Shown piece after piece: positions 34,788-43,698 of a stretch of 64,000 nt of DNA. The translations under genes and the position numbers were made by a program. The notes below the pieces were generated by a model that saw only the letters and a list, made by a program, of their open reading frames with translations, was not told the DNA's origin and searched no databases. The stretch is taken from NCBI RefSeq assembly GCF_003097515.1, contig NZ_CP029188.1, positions 6,182,531 to 6,246,530 on the forward strand, given 5' to 3'. This DNA is from Streptomyces tirandamycinicus. Its GTDB lineage: Bacteria; Actinomycetota; Actinomycetes; Streptomycetales; Streptomycetaceae. Position 1 is the first letter of the stretch; each line of letters begins with the position of its first letter.

Positions 34788-36497
34788 GTGCCGCACGACG
34801 ACTCACCTGGCGCAAGACAGCCGGCGGACCGGGGAATCCCTCCGGTGACGGACATCCCCGGGCCGCCGGAGCCGGCTCGGCACGCCACCGCAACGGACCG
34901 GGTGGTCTTCGGGGTCACCGCCGTCCTCACGGTCGCCTTCGTGCTCTGGGGCTCCGTCGCCACGGACACCCTCGGGCGGGTGTCGGGCAGCATGCTCGCG
35001 GGCCTCATCCGCAACGGCGGCTGGGCGTTCGTCCTGGCCGCCTCCGGCTTCGTGATCTTCGCGCTCTGGCTCGCCATCAGCCGCTACGGGCGGATCCCGC
35101 TCGGACGCGAGGACGAAAAGCCCGAGTTCCGCACCGTCTCCTGGATCGCGATGATGTTCAGCGCGGGCATGGGCATCGGCCTGATGTTCTACGGAGTCAG
35201 CGAGCCCCTCGCGCACTTCACCGAGCCGCCGCCGGGCACCGATCCCGCCGACGCGGCGCAGGCCATGGAGACGGCGATGGCCACGACCCTGTTCCACTGG
35301 ACGCTGCACCCGTGGGCCATCTACGCCGTCGTCGGACTCGCCATCGCCTACAGCACCTTCCGGCGCCGCCGACGCCAGACGGTCAGCGCGGTCTTCGAGC
35401 CGCTGATCGGCAGGAAGCACGCCCAGGGCTGGGGCGGCCGGCTCATCGACATCCTCGCGATCTTCGCGACGCTGTTCGGCTCCGCCGCCTCCCTCGGACT
35501 CGGCGCGCTCCAGATCGGCAGCGGAGTCAGCGAACTGGGCTGGATGACCAGGGTGAGCACGGCGCTGCTCGTCGTCATCATCGCGGTGCTGACGCTCGCC
35601 TTCGTCCTCTCGGCCGTGTCCGGTATCGAGAAGGGCATCCAGTGGCTGTCCAACACCAACATGGTGCTGGCCCTGCTGCTCGCCGTGTTCCTCTTCGTCG
35701 CCGGGCCGACCATCATCGTGCTGGACCTCCTGCCCACCTCGATCGCCACCTACTTCGGCGAACTGCCGCAACTGGTCGGCCGCACCGAGGCGTCCAGTGG
35801 CGCGGGGGTCGCCGACTGGCTGGGCAGCTGGACGGTCTTCTACTGGGCCTGGTGGATCTCGTGGACGCCGTTCGTCGGCATGTTCATCGCCCGCATCAGC
35901 CGGGGACGCACCATCCGGCAGTTCGTCGGCGGCGTGATCCTGGTGCCCAGCACGGTCAGCCTCTGCTGGTTCGCGATCTTCGGCGGTACGGCGATGACGC
36001 TCCAGGAGCGGGGCCGGCTCGGCGACGAGACCACGCCCGAGGGCCAGTTGTTCGCCGTGCTGCAGCAGTACCCCGCTGCCACGGTCACGAGCCTGCTCGT
36101 GATGATCCTGGTCGCCATCTTCTTCGTCTCCGGCGCCGACGCGGCGTCCCTGGTGATGGGGACGCTCTCGCAGCGGGGCGCCCTGGAGCCGGGACGCTTC
36201 GTCGTGGTGTTCTGGGGCAGCGTCACCGGCGCCGTGGCGGCCGTGATGCTGCTGATCGGCGGCGGGAAGGGCGACGCCCTCGCGGGACTGCAGAACCTCA
36301 CCATCCTCGTCGCGGCGCCGTTCCTGGTCGTGATGACGGCGATGTGCTTCGCGCTGATGCGCGACCTGCGCCACGACCCGATCATCCTGCGCGGCCGGCT
36401 CGGCGAGGAGGCCGTGGAACTCGCCGTGATCGCGGGGCACGAGAAGTACGACGGCGACTTCGAGCTCCGCATCGGGCCCACACCGCCGGAGAGGTGA
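34788..36497 (+). CDS. BCCT family betaine/choline/carnitine transporter
   Basis: A 569-residue transporter with 12 predicted membrane helices. BCCT signatures include SAGMGIGLMFYGVSEPL, HWTLHPWAIYAVVGL and the aromatic substrate-box helix FYWAWWISWTPFVGMFIARISRGRTIR. It imports quaternary ammonium osmolytes with Na+ or H+. GTG at 34788 follows AAAGGGG; an in-frame ATG at 34710 would add a Cys/Arg-rich stretch and is less likely. A small palindrome GAGGGCCCTC (34733-34742) lies in the leader. A hairpin begins at the stop codon. Confidence 0.92.
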   Translation: MPHDDSPGARQPADRGIPPVTDIPGPPEPARHATATDRVVFGVTAVLTVAFVLWGSVATDTLGRVSGSMLAGLIRNGGWAFVLAASGFVIFALWLAISRYGRIPLGREDEKPEFRTVSWIAMMFSAGMGIGLMFYGVSEPLAHFTEPPPGTDPADAAQAMETAMATTLFHWTLHPWAIYAVVGLAIAYSTFRRRRRQTVSAVFEPLIGRKHAQGWGGRLIDILAIFATLFGSAASLGLGALQIGSGVSELGWMTRVSTALLVVIIAVLTLAFVLSAVSGIEKGIQWLSNTNMVLALLLAVFLFVAGPTIIVLDLLPTSIATYFGELPQLVGRTEASSGAGVADWLGSWTVFYWAWWISWTPFVGMFIARISRGRTIRQFVGGVILVPSTVSLCWFAIFGGTAMTLQERGRLGDETTPEGQLFAVLQQYPAATVTSLLVMILVAIFFVSGADAASLVMGTLSQRGALEPGRFVVVFWGSVTGAVAAVMLLIGGGKGDALAGLQNLTILVAAPFLVVMTAMCFALMRDLRHDPIILRGRLGEEAVELAVIAGHEKYDGDFELRIGPTPPER

Positions 36498-36517
36498 CCC
36501 CCGGGCCCCGGGGGGTC
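36496..36517 (+). terminator. Hairpin at the end of the BCCT gene
   Basis: Stem GACCCCC / GGGGGTC around a GC-rich loop, starting within the stop codon. Short but all G-C except one pair. Confidence 0.6.
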
Positions 36518-36647
36518 CCGCCCGCCCGGAGCACTCTTCGGCCGGACGCCGTCCGGGGCCGCCCGTCGTCCCGGTCCGCCCGCCGCGACCGTGTGGCGCC
36601 ACCCGCCCGCCGGGCCGGGGTGGCGCCGTACGGTCGCGGCGGCATCC

Positions 36648-36742
36648 CCTCGGCCCGGGGGCCGGGGCGCACCCCATCTCCTCGGCCCGGGGGGCCGGGG
36701 GACACCCCATCCCCTCGGCCGGGAGGGCCGGGGGCACCCCAT
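36648..36742. repeat. Three 32-33-bp tandem repeats
   Basis: Units start at 36648, 36680 and 36713, each running CCTCGGCCCGGGG ... CACCCCAT. They fill most of the 300-bp gap between the BCCT and second ABC-F genes; nothing else is seen there. Confidence 0.8.
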
Positions 36743-36805
36743 GCGCCGGACGCCGCTCCTCGACGGGCGAGCCCTGCCTGACGCCGCACTAGACTCGGCC
36801 CCCTG

Positions 36806-38443
36806 ATGACCGCAACCCTCGTCGCCAAAGACCTCGCCGCCGGACACGGCGACCGCACGCTCTTCGCCGGGCTCGACCTCGTCGTCGCGCCCGGCGACGT
36901 GATCGGCCTCGTCGGCGCCAACGGCGCCGGGAAGTCCACTCTCCTCCGGCTGCTCGCCGGCCTCGACACCCCGGAGCACGGCGAGCTGCGGCTGTCCCCG
37001 CCGACCGCCGCGGTGGGCCACCTCCCGCAGGAGCCGGAGCGGCGCGAGGGGGAGACCGTACGGGGGTTCCTCGCCCGCCGGACCGGGGTCGCCGCCGCCC
37101 AGAGCGCGATGGACGAGGCCACCCGGGGGCTCGTCGACGGCACGCCGGGCGCCGACGACGCCTACGCGGCGAGCCTGGAGCGCTGGCTGGCGCTCGGTGG
37201 CGCCGACCTGGACGAGCGCGCCGAGGAGGTCGCCGGTTCGCTCGGCCTCCCCACCGGCCTCGACCGGCCGATGACCTCGCTCTCCGGCGGCCAGGCGGCC
37301 CGGGCCCAACTCGCCTCCCTGCTGCTGTCCCGCTACGACGTCTTCCTCCTCGACGAGCCGACCAACGACCTCGACCTGGACGGGCTGGAGCGACTGGAGC
37401 GCTTCGTCTCCGGCCTGCGTGCCGGCACGGTGGTCGTCAGCCACGACCGGGAGTTCCTCTCCCGCACCGTCACCAAGGTCCTCGAACTCGACCTCGCCCA
37501 GCAGGAGATCACGCTCTACGGCGGCGGCTACGCCGCGTATCTGGAGGAACGCGAGACGGCGCGGCGGCACGCCCGCGAGGACTACGAGGAGTACGCCGAC
37601 AAGAGGGCCGCCCTCGAAGGCCGGGCCCGGATGCAGCGTTCCTGGATGGACAAGGGCGTCAGGAACGCGCGGCGCAAGGCCGGCGACAACGACAAGATCG
37701 GCCGCAAGTTCCGCAGCGAGGCGAGCGAGAAGCAGGCCGCGAAGGCCCGCCAGACGCAGCGCATGATCGAACGCCTCGATGTGGTCGAGGAGCCCCGCAA
37801 GGAGTGGGAGCTGCGCATGGAGATCGCGGCCGCGCCGCGCTCAGGGTCGGTCGTCGCGACCCTCCGCGACGCGGAGGTGCGGCGGGGCGACTTCCACTTC
37901 GGGCCGGTGTCGCTGCGGATCGACCTCGCCGACCGGGTCGCCGTCACCGGAGCCAACGGTGCCGGCAAGTCGACATTGCTCGCCGCCCTCCTCGGCAGGC
38001 TCACGCTGGACGCCGGGCACTCGGCCGTCGGTTCCGGCGTCGTCGTCGGCGAGATCGACCAGGCCCGTCGGCTCTTCCACGGCACGGACTCGCTGCTGGA
38101 CGCGTTCTGCGCGGCGGTCCCCGACACCGAACCCGCCGACGTCCGCACCCTCCTCGCCAAGTTCGGTCTCAAGGCGGACCACGTACTGCGGCCGGCGGTC
38201 GGCCTGTCCCCGGGCGAGCGGACCCGGGCGGCGCTGGCCCTGCTCCAGGGCCGGGGCGTCAATCTGCTGGTGCTCGACGAGCCCACGAACCATCTCGACC
38301 TGCCCGCCATCGAGCAGCTCGAGTCCGCTCTCGACTCCTACACCGGCACGCTGCTGCTGGTCACCCACGACCGCCGGATGCTGGACACCGTCCGTACGAC
38401 CCGGTGCCTCGAGGTGGCGCACGGCAAGGTCACCGAGTGCTGA
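36806..38443 (+). CDS. ABC-F family ATPase (second copy in the window)
   Basis: A 545-residue twin-ATPase protein without membrane helices. Walker A motifs GANGAGKST occur in both halves; signatures LSGGQ and LSPGE, Walker B LLDEPTNDLDL and VLDEPTNHLDL. The inter-domain linker is long and basic (YADKRAALEGRARMQRSWMDKG...KARQTQRMIERL). ABC-F proteins act on ribosomes; unlike the gene at 9032 this one has no structured leader, so it may be a housekeeping translation factor rather than an induced resistance protein. ATG at 36806 fits the family start. Confidence 0.9.
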   Translation: MTATLVAKDLAAGHGDRTLFAGLDLVVAPGDVIGLVGANGAGKSTLLRLLAGLDTPEHGELRLSPPTAAVGHLPQEPERREGETVRGFLARRTGVAAAQSAMDEATRGLVDGTPGADDAYAASLERWLALGGADLDERAEEVAGSLGLPTGLDRPMTSLSGGQAARAQLASLLLSRYDVFLLDEPTNDLDLDGLERLERFVSGLRAGTVVVSHDREFLSRTVTKVLELDLAQQEITLYGGGYAAYLEERETARRHAREDYEEYADKRAALEGRARMQRSWMDKGVRNARRKAGDNDKIGRKFRSEASEKQAAKARQTQRMIERLDVVEEPRKEWELRMEIAAAPRSGSVVATLRDAEVRRGDFHFGPVSLRIDLADRVAVTGANGAGKSTLLAALLGRLTLDAGHSAVGSGVVVGEIDQARRLFHGTDSLLDAFCAAVPDTEPADVRTLLAKFGLKADHVLRPAVGLSPGERTRAALALLQGRGVNLLVLDEPTNHLDLPAIEQLESALDSYTGTLLLVTHDRRMLDTVRTTRCLEVAHGKVTEC

Positions 38444-38544
38444 GAACGGCCGGGCCCTGACCGTCTCCGCTGGAGCGGTTGCCCCGACTCCCCGAAGATG
38501 ATGGGGGTGCCGGCGCCGTGGTGCCGAGGGCGCGGTAGCGCATA

Positions 38545-38640
38545 CGGTGCCGTGCCGTGCCGTGCCGGGCCGAGGCCGAGGCTCAGCGCACGCGGTGCCG
38601 TGCCGTGCCGTGCCGGGCCGAGGCCGAGGCTCAGCGCACG
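38545..38640. repeat. Perfect 48-bp tandem duplication
   Basis: Two exact adjacent copies of a 48-bp unit (38545-38592, 38593-38640), internally made of GTGCC repeats and GCCGAG repeats, followed by a degenerate third copy to about 38690. Lies between the convergent ABC-F and tex genes. Confidence 0.92.
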
Positions 38641-38769
38641 CGGTGGCGTGTTCCCTGGGCGAACGCGAACGCGAAGGCTCAGCGCACCGGGCGCCGCCGC
38701 GGGCCGCACCGGTGCCGCCGGTCCGGAGGCCCGGTGCCGAACGGTCCGCAGCCGCCGCCCCGGGGGACC

Positions 38770-38798
38770 CGGCCGCGCGGACCCCGTCCGCGCGGCCG
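38770..38798 (-). terminator. Terminator of tex
   Basis: Perfect 12-bp stem CGGCCGCGCGGA / TCCGCGCGGCCG with a 5-base loop, 8 bp after the tex stop codon on the minus strand. Confidence 0.8.
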
Positions 38799-38806
38799 TG
38801 GCGGGT

Positions 38807-41185
38807 TCAGCGCCCGCCGCCTCCCCTGCCGTCCAGCAGCCCGGCCCGGCGCAGGGCGTCCGCCATCGCGCTGTTGGCGGGGGGTGCCGAGGGACGGCCG
38901 GAGCCGGAGCCCGAGCCGGCGGCCGGGCGGCGGTCGCGGCCGCCCTGGCGCTGCTGCGGCGGCCGGCCGCCGCCCTGGTCGCGGCGCCGGCCACCACCGC
39001 CGCCCGGCTGCGCCGCGGCCTCGTCGTCCAGCCGCAGCGTCAGCGAGATCCGCTTGCGCGGGATGTCCACGTCGAGGACCTTCACCTTGACCACGTCGCC
39101 CGGCTTCACCACGTCCCGCGGGTCCTTGACGAAGGTGCGCGACATCGCCGAGACGTGCACCAGGCCGTCCTGGTGGACACCGACGTCCACGAACGCCCCG
39201 AACGCCGCCACATTGGTGACGACTCCTTCCAGCACCATCCCGGACGCCAGGTCGGAGATCTTCTCCACGCCGTCCTTGAAGGTCGCCGTCCGGAACGCGG
39301 GGCGGGGGTCGCGCCCCGGCTTCTCCAGCTCCCGCAGGATGTCCGTCACCGTCGGCAGGCCGAAGGTCTCGTCGACGAAGTCGTCCGGGCGCAGCGACCG
39401 CAGCACGCCCGTGTTGCCGATGAGCGACGCGACCTCGCTGCCGGTCGTCTTCACCATGCGCCGCACCACCGGGTACGCCTCGGGGTGCACGCTGGACGCG
39501 TCCAGCGGGTCGTCGCCGCCGCGGATCCGCAGGAAGCCCGCGCACTGCTCGTACGCCTTCGGACCGAGCCGCGCCACGTTCCTGAGCTCCTTGCGGGAGT
39601 GGAAGGGGCCGTTCTGGTCGCGGTGCGCCACGATGTTCTCGGCGAGGCCCGCACCGATGCCCGAGACCCGGGACAGCAGCGGCGCGGAGGCGGTGTTCAC
39701 ATCGACGCCGACGCCGTTCACACAGTCCTCGACGACCGCGTCCAGCGAGCGCGACAGCTTCACCTCGGAGAGGTCGTGCTGGTACTGGCCCACGCCGATC
39801 GACTTGGGGTCGATCTTCACCAGCTCGGCGAGGGGGTCCTGCAGCCGGCGGGCGATGGACACCGCGCCGCGCAGCGAGACGTCCAGGCCCGGCAGTTCCT
39901 GCGAGGCGAACGCGGACGCCGAGTACACCGACGCGCCGGCCTCCGACACCATCACCTTGGTGAGCTTCAGCTCCGGGTGCCCGGCGATGAGGTCGGCGGC
40001 CAGCCTGTCCGTCTCGCGGGACGCCGTGCCGTTGCCGATGGCGACCAGCTCGACGGCGTGCTCCTTCGCCAGCCGGGCCAGCTTCGCCAGCGACTCGTCC
40101 CACTTGTTCGCGGGTACGTGCGGGTAGATCGTGTCGGTGGCGACGACCTTGCCGGTCGCGTCCACCACCGCCACCTTCACCCCGGTGCGGAAGCCGGGGT
40201 CGAGGCCCAGCGTCGCGCGGGTGCCGGCGGGGGCGGCGAGCAGCAGGTCCCGCAGGTTGGCGGCGAAGACCCGTACCGCCTCGTCCTCGGCGGCCGTCCG
40301 CAGCCTCAGCCGCAGGTCGATCCCGAGGTGCACCAGGATCCGGGTCCGCCAGGCCCAGCGCACCGTGTCCAGCAGCCACTTGTCCGCCGGCCGGCCCCGG
40401 TCGGCCACGTCGAAGCGCCGGGCCACCATGCCCTCGTAGGTCGAAGGACCGTCCGTGGGCTCCTCCGGCTCCAGCTCCAGGCTGAGCACGTCCTCCTTCT
40501 CGCCGCGCAGCATCGCGAGCACACGGTGCGAGGGGAGTTCGGTGAACGGCTCGGCGAAGTCGAAGTAGTCGGCGAACTTCGCGCCGGCCTCCTCCTTGCC
40601 GTCGCGGACCTTCGCCGCCAGCCGGCCCCGGGTCCACATCCGCTCCCGCAGTTCGCCGATGAGGTCGGCGTCCTCGGAGAAGCGCTCGGTGAGGATCGCG
40701 CGCGCGCCCTCCAGGGCGGCCGCGGCGTCGGCGACGCCCTTGCCGGCGTCGACGAACGCGGCGGCGGCCGCCAGGGGTTCGACCGTCGGGTCGGTCAGCA
40801 GACCCTCGGCGAGCGGCTCCAGCCCGGCCTCGCGGGCGATCTGCGCCCTGGTCCTCCGCTTGGGCTTGAAGGGGAGGTAGACGTCCTCCAGACGGGCCTT
40901 GGTGTCGGCGGACCGGATCTGCGCCTCGAGCTCGTCGGTCAGTTTGCCCTGTTCGCGCACGGACTCCAGGACCGCGGTCCGCCGCTCCTCCAGTTCCCGC
41001 AGATAGCGCAGCCGCTCCTCGAGCGTGCGCAGCTGCGCGTCGTCGAGCATCTCGGTCGCTTCCTTGCGGTAGCGCGCGATGAACGGGACGGTGGACCCGC
41101 CGTCGAGCAGCTCGACGGCCGCCTTCACCTGCCGCTCCCGTACGCCGAGCTCCTCGGCGATCCTGCCTTCGATGGACGTCGTCAC
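38807..41185 (-). CDS. tex: Tex family RNA-binding protein (transcription accessory factor)
   Basis: A 792-residue Tex protein. In order: N-terminal helical domain with STVPFIARYRKEATEMLDD, the YqgF/RuvC-like core (TLGLDPGFRTGVKVAVVD), helix-hairpin-helix segments (VNTASAPLLSRVSGIGAGLAENIV), and a C-terminal S1 RNA-binding domain (GMVLEGVVTNVAAFGAFVDVGVHQDGLVHVSAM). A Gly/Arg/Gln-rich tail follows the S1 domain. Tex binds RNA and associates with transcription and translation. ATG at 41185 is the family start. The LPFR peptide gene lies 116 bp upstream on the same strand. Confidence 0.95.
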   Translation of the reverse strand: MTTSIEGRIAEELGVRERQVKAAVELLDGGSTVPFIARYRKEATEMLDDAQLRTLEERLRYLRELEERRTAVLESVREQGKLTDELEAQIRSADTKARLEDVYLPFKPKRRTRAQIAREAGLEPLAEGLLTDPTVEPLAAAAAFVDAGKGVADAAAALEGARAILTERFSEDADLIGELRERMWTRGRLAAKVRDGKEEAGAKFADYFDFAEPFTELPSHRVLAMLRGEKEDVLSLELEPEEPTDGPSTYEGMVARRFDVADRGRPADKWLLDTVRWAWRTRILVHLGIDLRLRLRTAAEDEAVRVFAANLRDLLLAAPAGTRATLGLDPGFRTGVKVAVVDATGKVVATDTIYPHVPANKWDESLAKLARLAKEHAVELVAIGNGTASRETDRLAADLIAGHPELKLTKVMVSEAGASVYSASAFASQELPGLDVSLRGAVSIARRLQDPLAELVKIDPKSIGVGQYQHDLSEVKLSRSLDAVVEDCVNGVGVDVNTASAPLLSRVSGIGAGLAENIVAHRDQNGPFHSRKELRNVARLGPKAYEQCAGFLRIRGGDDPLDASSVHPEAYPVVRRMVKTTGSEVASLIGNTGVLRSLRPDDFVDETFGLPTVTDILRELEKPGRDPRPAFRTATFKDGVEKISDLASGMVLEGVVTNVAAFGAFVDVGVHQDGLVHVSAMSRTFVKDPRDVVKPGDVVKVKVLDVDIPRKRISLTLRLDDEAAAQPGGGGGRRRDQGGGRPPQQRQGGRDRRPAAGSGSGSGRPSAPPANSAMADALRRAGLLDGRGGGGR

Positions 41186-41301
41186 GGTTCCCGACTCGCC
41201 TTCCGATACCGGCTGTGCCTGCGAGGCCGCGCGGACGTGTGCCCGCGCGATCTCCTCTGCTGCATTCTGCCGGGTGGGCCGGGGCCGTGTCGCGCGTCCC
41301 C

Positions 41302-41436
41302 CTACGCCCGGCGCGTGCGCCGTCCGCGGCCGGCCGCGCCGCCGAAGAGGCGGGCCAGCAGCCGGAACGGGGCGGTGACGACGGCGGCGACGATGCCGCC
41401 GAGGGTCCTGAGCGCGTCGGCGACGGCACGGAACAC
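41302..41436 (-). CDS. LPFR-motif small protein (44 residues)
   Basis: A very short protein starting VFRAVADALRTLGGIVAAVV with a hydrophobic helix, then TAPFRLLARLFGG and a basic GRGRRTRRA end. This matches the actinobacterial class of small proteins named for an LPFR motif; here the motif reads APFR. The GTG at 41436 has GGAGG five bases upstream, a strong site. An amphipathic, membrane-surface peptide is likely; function unknown. It is too short for many gene finders, which may take an upstream ATG at 41490. Confidence 0.75.
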   Translation of the reverse strand: MFRAVADALRTLGGIVAAVVTAPFRLLARLFGGAAGRGRRTRRA

Positions 41437-41555
41437 GGTTGCCTCCTCTGGTTCGAGCGGTTCACACACGTTGCCGTGTGGTTCGGGCACGTTGTCGTGC
41501 CCGGTTCCGGGTTGCCCTGCCCCGTGCCGTCAAACGTCCGCCGTGCCGCCGCCGG

Positions 41556-42419
41556 TCAGCCCTTCCCGCTGAGGCCGTCGGGGAAGGCTCCGGCCGCGGC
41601 GGCGGCTGTCAGGAACCCGCGGCCCAGCTCGGTGAGGCGTTCGACGCCGGCCGCGCCGAGGGACTCGTACGGGGCGCGGTCGAGCCGGTCGGTGTGCTCC
41701 TCCAGTTCCGCGCGGAGGGCCGTGCCCGCCTCGGTCAGTTCGCCGTCGCCGTCGAGCAGTCCCCGCTCGCGCAGCCGGTCGGAGGCCGCCTCCCAGTCGG
41801 TGCGCCGCCAGCCCCGGCTGGCGAGGATCCAGCGCGGTGACATGCCCTTGCCGGTCGCGGTGTGGCTGACCAGGGCCTCCAGCGGGTCCAGCCCGGCGGA
41901 CAGCAGTGCGGCGAGATGGCCGTCGCCGCGGTGCTCGCGCAGCAGGGTCGCCGCGTGCCAGAGCGCGAGGTGCGGCTCCTCGGGCACCGGCAGGTCGGCG
42001 TGTGCGGCGTACAGCGGGCGGGCGTGCCGGGTGCAGGCCTCGGTGGCGCGCAGCGCCAGGCGGGCGGCCTCCGCCATCTCCGGTGAGGCGACGGCGTCCT
42101 CGCCGAGCAGCCGGCGCAGTGTCGCGTCGACCGCCCGGGTACGGGCGTCCAGCACCGCGGCGGGGGAGGCGGTGTCCCAGACCGCCGGGAGGTGCTGGGC
42201 GATCAGCTCGTGGCTGAAGTTGTAGAACGTGGCAGCGACGGTGCCCGGCCCGACGGCGCCCAGGGCGGCGGCGCGGCCCGCGAAGTAGGCGGCACGGGGG
42301 TCCTCGACGCCGATCCGCGCGAGTTCCCCCGCGAAGTCGGGCGAGAAGTACACGGTGGAGTGGAGCGGGTTGAGGGCGTTGTGGCAGCGGCGTCCCGCGC
42401 GCGGGTGAAGAGAGCTCAT
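41556..42419 (-). CDS. SCO6745-like protein, unknown function
   Basis: A 287-residue all-helical protein resembling the actinomycete SCO6745 family: RCHNALNPLHSTVYFSPD at the start, FYNFSHELIAQHLPAVWDTASP, HLALWHAATLLREHRGDGHLAAL and GWRRTDWEAASDRLRERGLL, the last resembling a winged-helix. Function is not established. ATG at 42419 has no Shine-Dalgarno, but TAACGT stands 6 nt upstream, so a leaderless mRNA is expected, and a perfect TetR-like operator sits in its promoter spacer (separate entry). Confidence 0.85.
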   Translation of the reverse strand: MSSLHPRAGRRCHNALNPLHSTVYFSPDFAGELARIGVEDPRAAYFAGRAAALGAVGPGTVAATFYNFSHELIAQHLPAVWDTASPAAVLDARTRAVDATLRRLLGEDAVASPEMAEAARLALRATEACTRHARPLYAAHADLPVPEEPHLALWHAATLLREHRGDGHLAALLSAGLDPLEALVSHTATGKGMSPRWILASRGWRRTDWEAASDRLRERGLLDGDGELTEAGTALRAELEEHTDRLDRAPYESLGAAGVERLTELGRGFLTAAAAAGAFPDGLSGKG

Positions 42420-42425
42420 ACCTGA

Positions 42426-42454
42426 ACGTTACCGACCAGTCGGTACGGCGTGAA
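42426..42454 (-). promoter_or_regulatory. Leaderless promoter with TetR-type operator in the spacer
   Basis: Minus strand -35 TTCACG (42449-42454), 17 bp, -10 TAACGT (42426-42431), predicted start at the ATG itself. The spacer contains TACCGAC-CA-GTCGGTA (42430-42445), a perfect palindrome typical of TetR-family operators. No TetR gene is adjacent. Confidence 0.6.
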
Positions 42455-42567
42455 GGGATGGACACCGGGCCTCGATCCCGAGCCCGATCCCGAGCCTGAT
42501 CCCGATGGCAGGAAAGGTGGGGTACTCGTCATTGCGGTCATCGGCCGGTGGCCGGGAGCATGGGCGT

Positions 42568-43530
42568 ATGCAGCAGCGAACCGTGCTCGTGGTGCTCTTC
42601 GACGGAGTGCAGAGCCTCGATGTGACCGGCCCGGTCGAGGTCTTCACCGGCGCCAACCACGCGCCGCGGGCGCCGTTCCGCTACGCCGTGCGCACCGCCT
42701 CCCTCGACGGAGGTCCCGTGCGCACCTCCAGCGGCCTGACGCTCGTCCCGGACGGCACTCTCGGCGACAGCGGACCGCCGCACACGCTGATCGTGCCGGG
42801 CGGGGAGGGCACCCGCCGCCCCGATCCCTCCGTGGTCGACTGGCTGCGCGGCCGTGCCCGGGACGCCACGCGGCTCGTCTCGGTGTGCTCCGGCGCCCTG
42901 CTGCTGGCCGAGGCCGGGCTGCTCGACGGCCGCAGGGTGACCACGCACTGGTCCCTCTGCGACCGGCTCGCGCGCGCCCACCCCGAGGTGCGGGTGGAAC
43001 CCGAGCCGATCTTCGTACGGGACGGCCGGCTCGCCACCTCGGCCGGGGTCACGGCGGGCATCGACCTGGCGCTCGCCCTGGTCGAGGAGGACCTGGGGCG
43101 CGGAACGGCGCTGACCGTCGCCCGCCATCTGGTGGTGTTCCTGCGCAGGCCGGGCAACCAGTCCCAGTTCAGCGCCCAGCTCGCCGCCCAGACCGCCCGG
43201 CGGGAACCGCTGCGCGACGTTCAGCAGTACATCACCGACCACCCGGACGGCGATCTGTCCGTGGCGGCGCTGGCCGGTCTGGCCAGACTCTCGCCCCGCC
43301 AGTTCGCCCGCGCCTTCCGCGCCGAGACCGGGACCACGCCGGGCGCGTACGTCGACCGGGTGCGCCTGGAGCACGCGCGCCGACTGCTGGAGGACACCGG
43401 CCACGGGGTCGGGGAGGTCTCCCGCGCCTGCGGCTACGGCACACCGGAGGCGATGCGGCGCGCCTTCGTGAAGGCCCTCGGTACGGCGCCCGCCGAGTAC
43501 CGGCGCCGCTTCCACGCCCCCGCCCGCTGA
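42568..43530 (+). CDS. GlxA family transcriptional regulator (DJ-1/PfpI + AraC HTH)
   Basis: A 320-residue regulator. Residues 5-190 form a DJ-1/PfpI-like domain with Cys107 in SVCSGALLLAEAGLLDGRRVTTHW; residues about 220-315 are an AraC-type DNA-binding domain (LSVAALAGLARLSPRQFARAFRAETG...LLEDTGHGVGEVSRACGYGTPEAMRRAFVKALGTAPAEYRRRF). The effector is unknown. ATG at 42568 has GGGAG upstream. The next gene encodes a second PfpI-like protein, a common pairing in which the regulator controls its neighbour. Confidence 0.93.
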   Translation: MQQRTVLVVLFDGVQSLDVTGPVEVFTGANHAPRAPFRYAVRTASLDGGPVRTSSGLTLVPDGTLGDSGPPHTLIVPGGEGTRRPDPSVVDWLRGRARDATRLVSVCSGALLLAEAGLLDGRRVTTHWSLCDRLARAHPEVRVEPEPIFVRDGRLATSAGVTAGIDLALALVEEDLGRGTALTVARHLVVFLRRPGNQSQFSAQLAAQTARREPLRDVQQYITDHPDGDLSVAALAGLARLSPRQFARAFRAETGTTPGAYVDRVRLEHARRLLEDTGHGVGEVSRACGYGTPEAMRRAFVKALGTAPAEYRRRFHAPAR

Positions 43531-43698
43531 ACCCGCCCCTCCCGGCGGGCCCGCCCGCCCCGCCCGCCGAACCCGCCCCGTCCGCCGGACCCGTGCACGG
43601 CGCGGCCCGGGACGGGCCGTTCCCTCCGAGCCGCCACCGCACCCGCCGGCGGCCACGCCCGGTCCTCCCGGACCGCCTCACCCTCCCGGGGATCCGCC

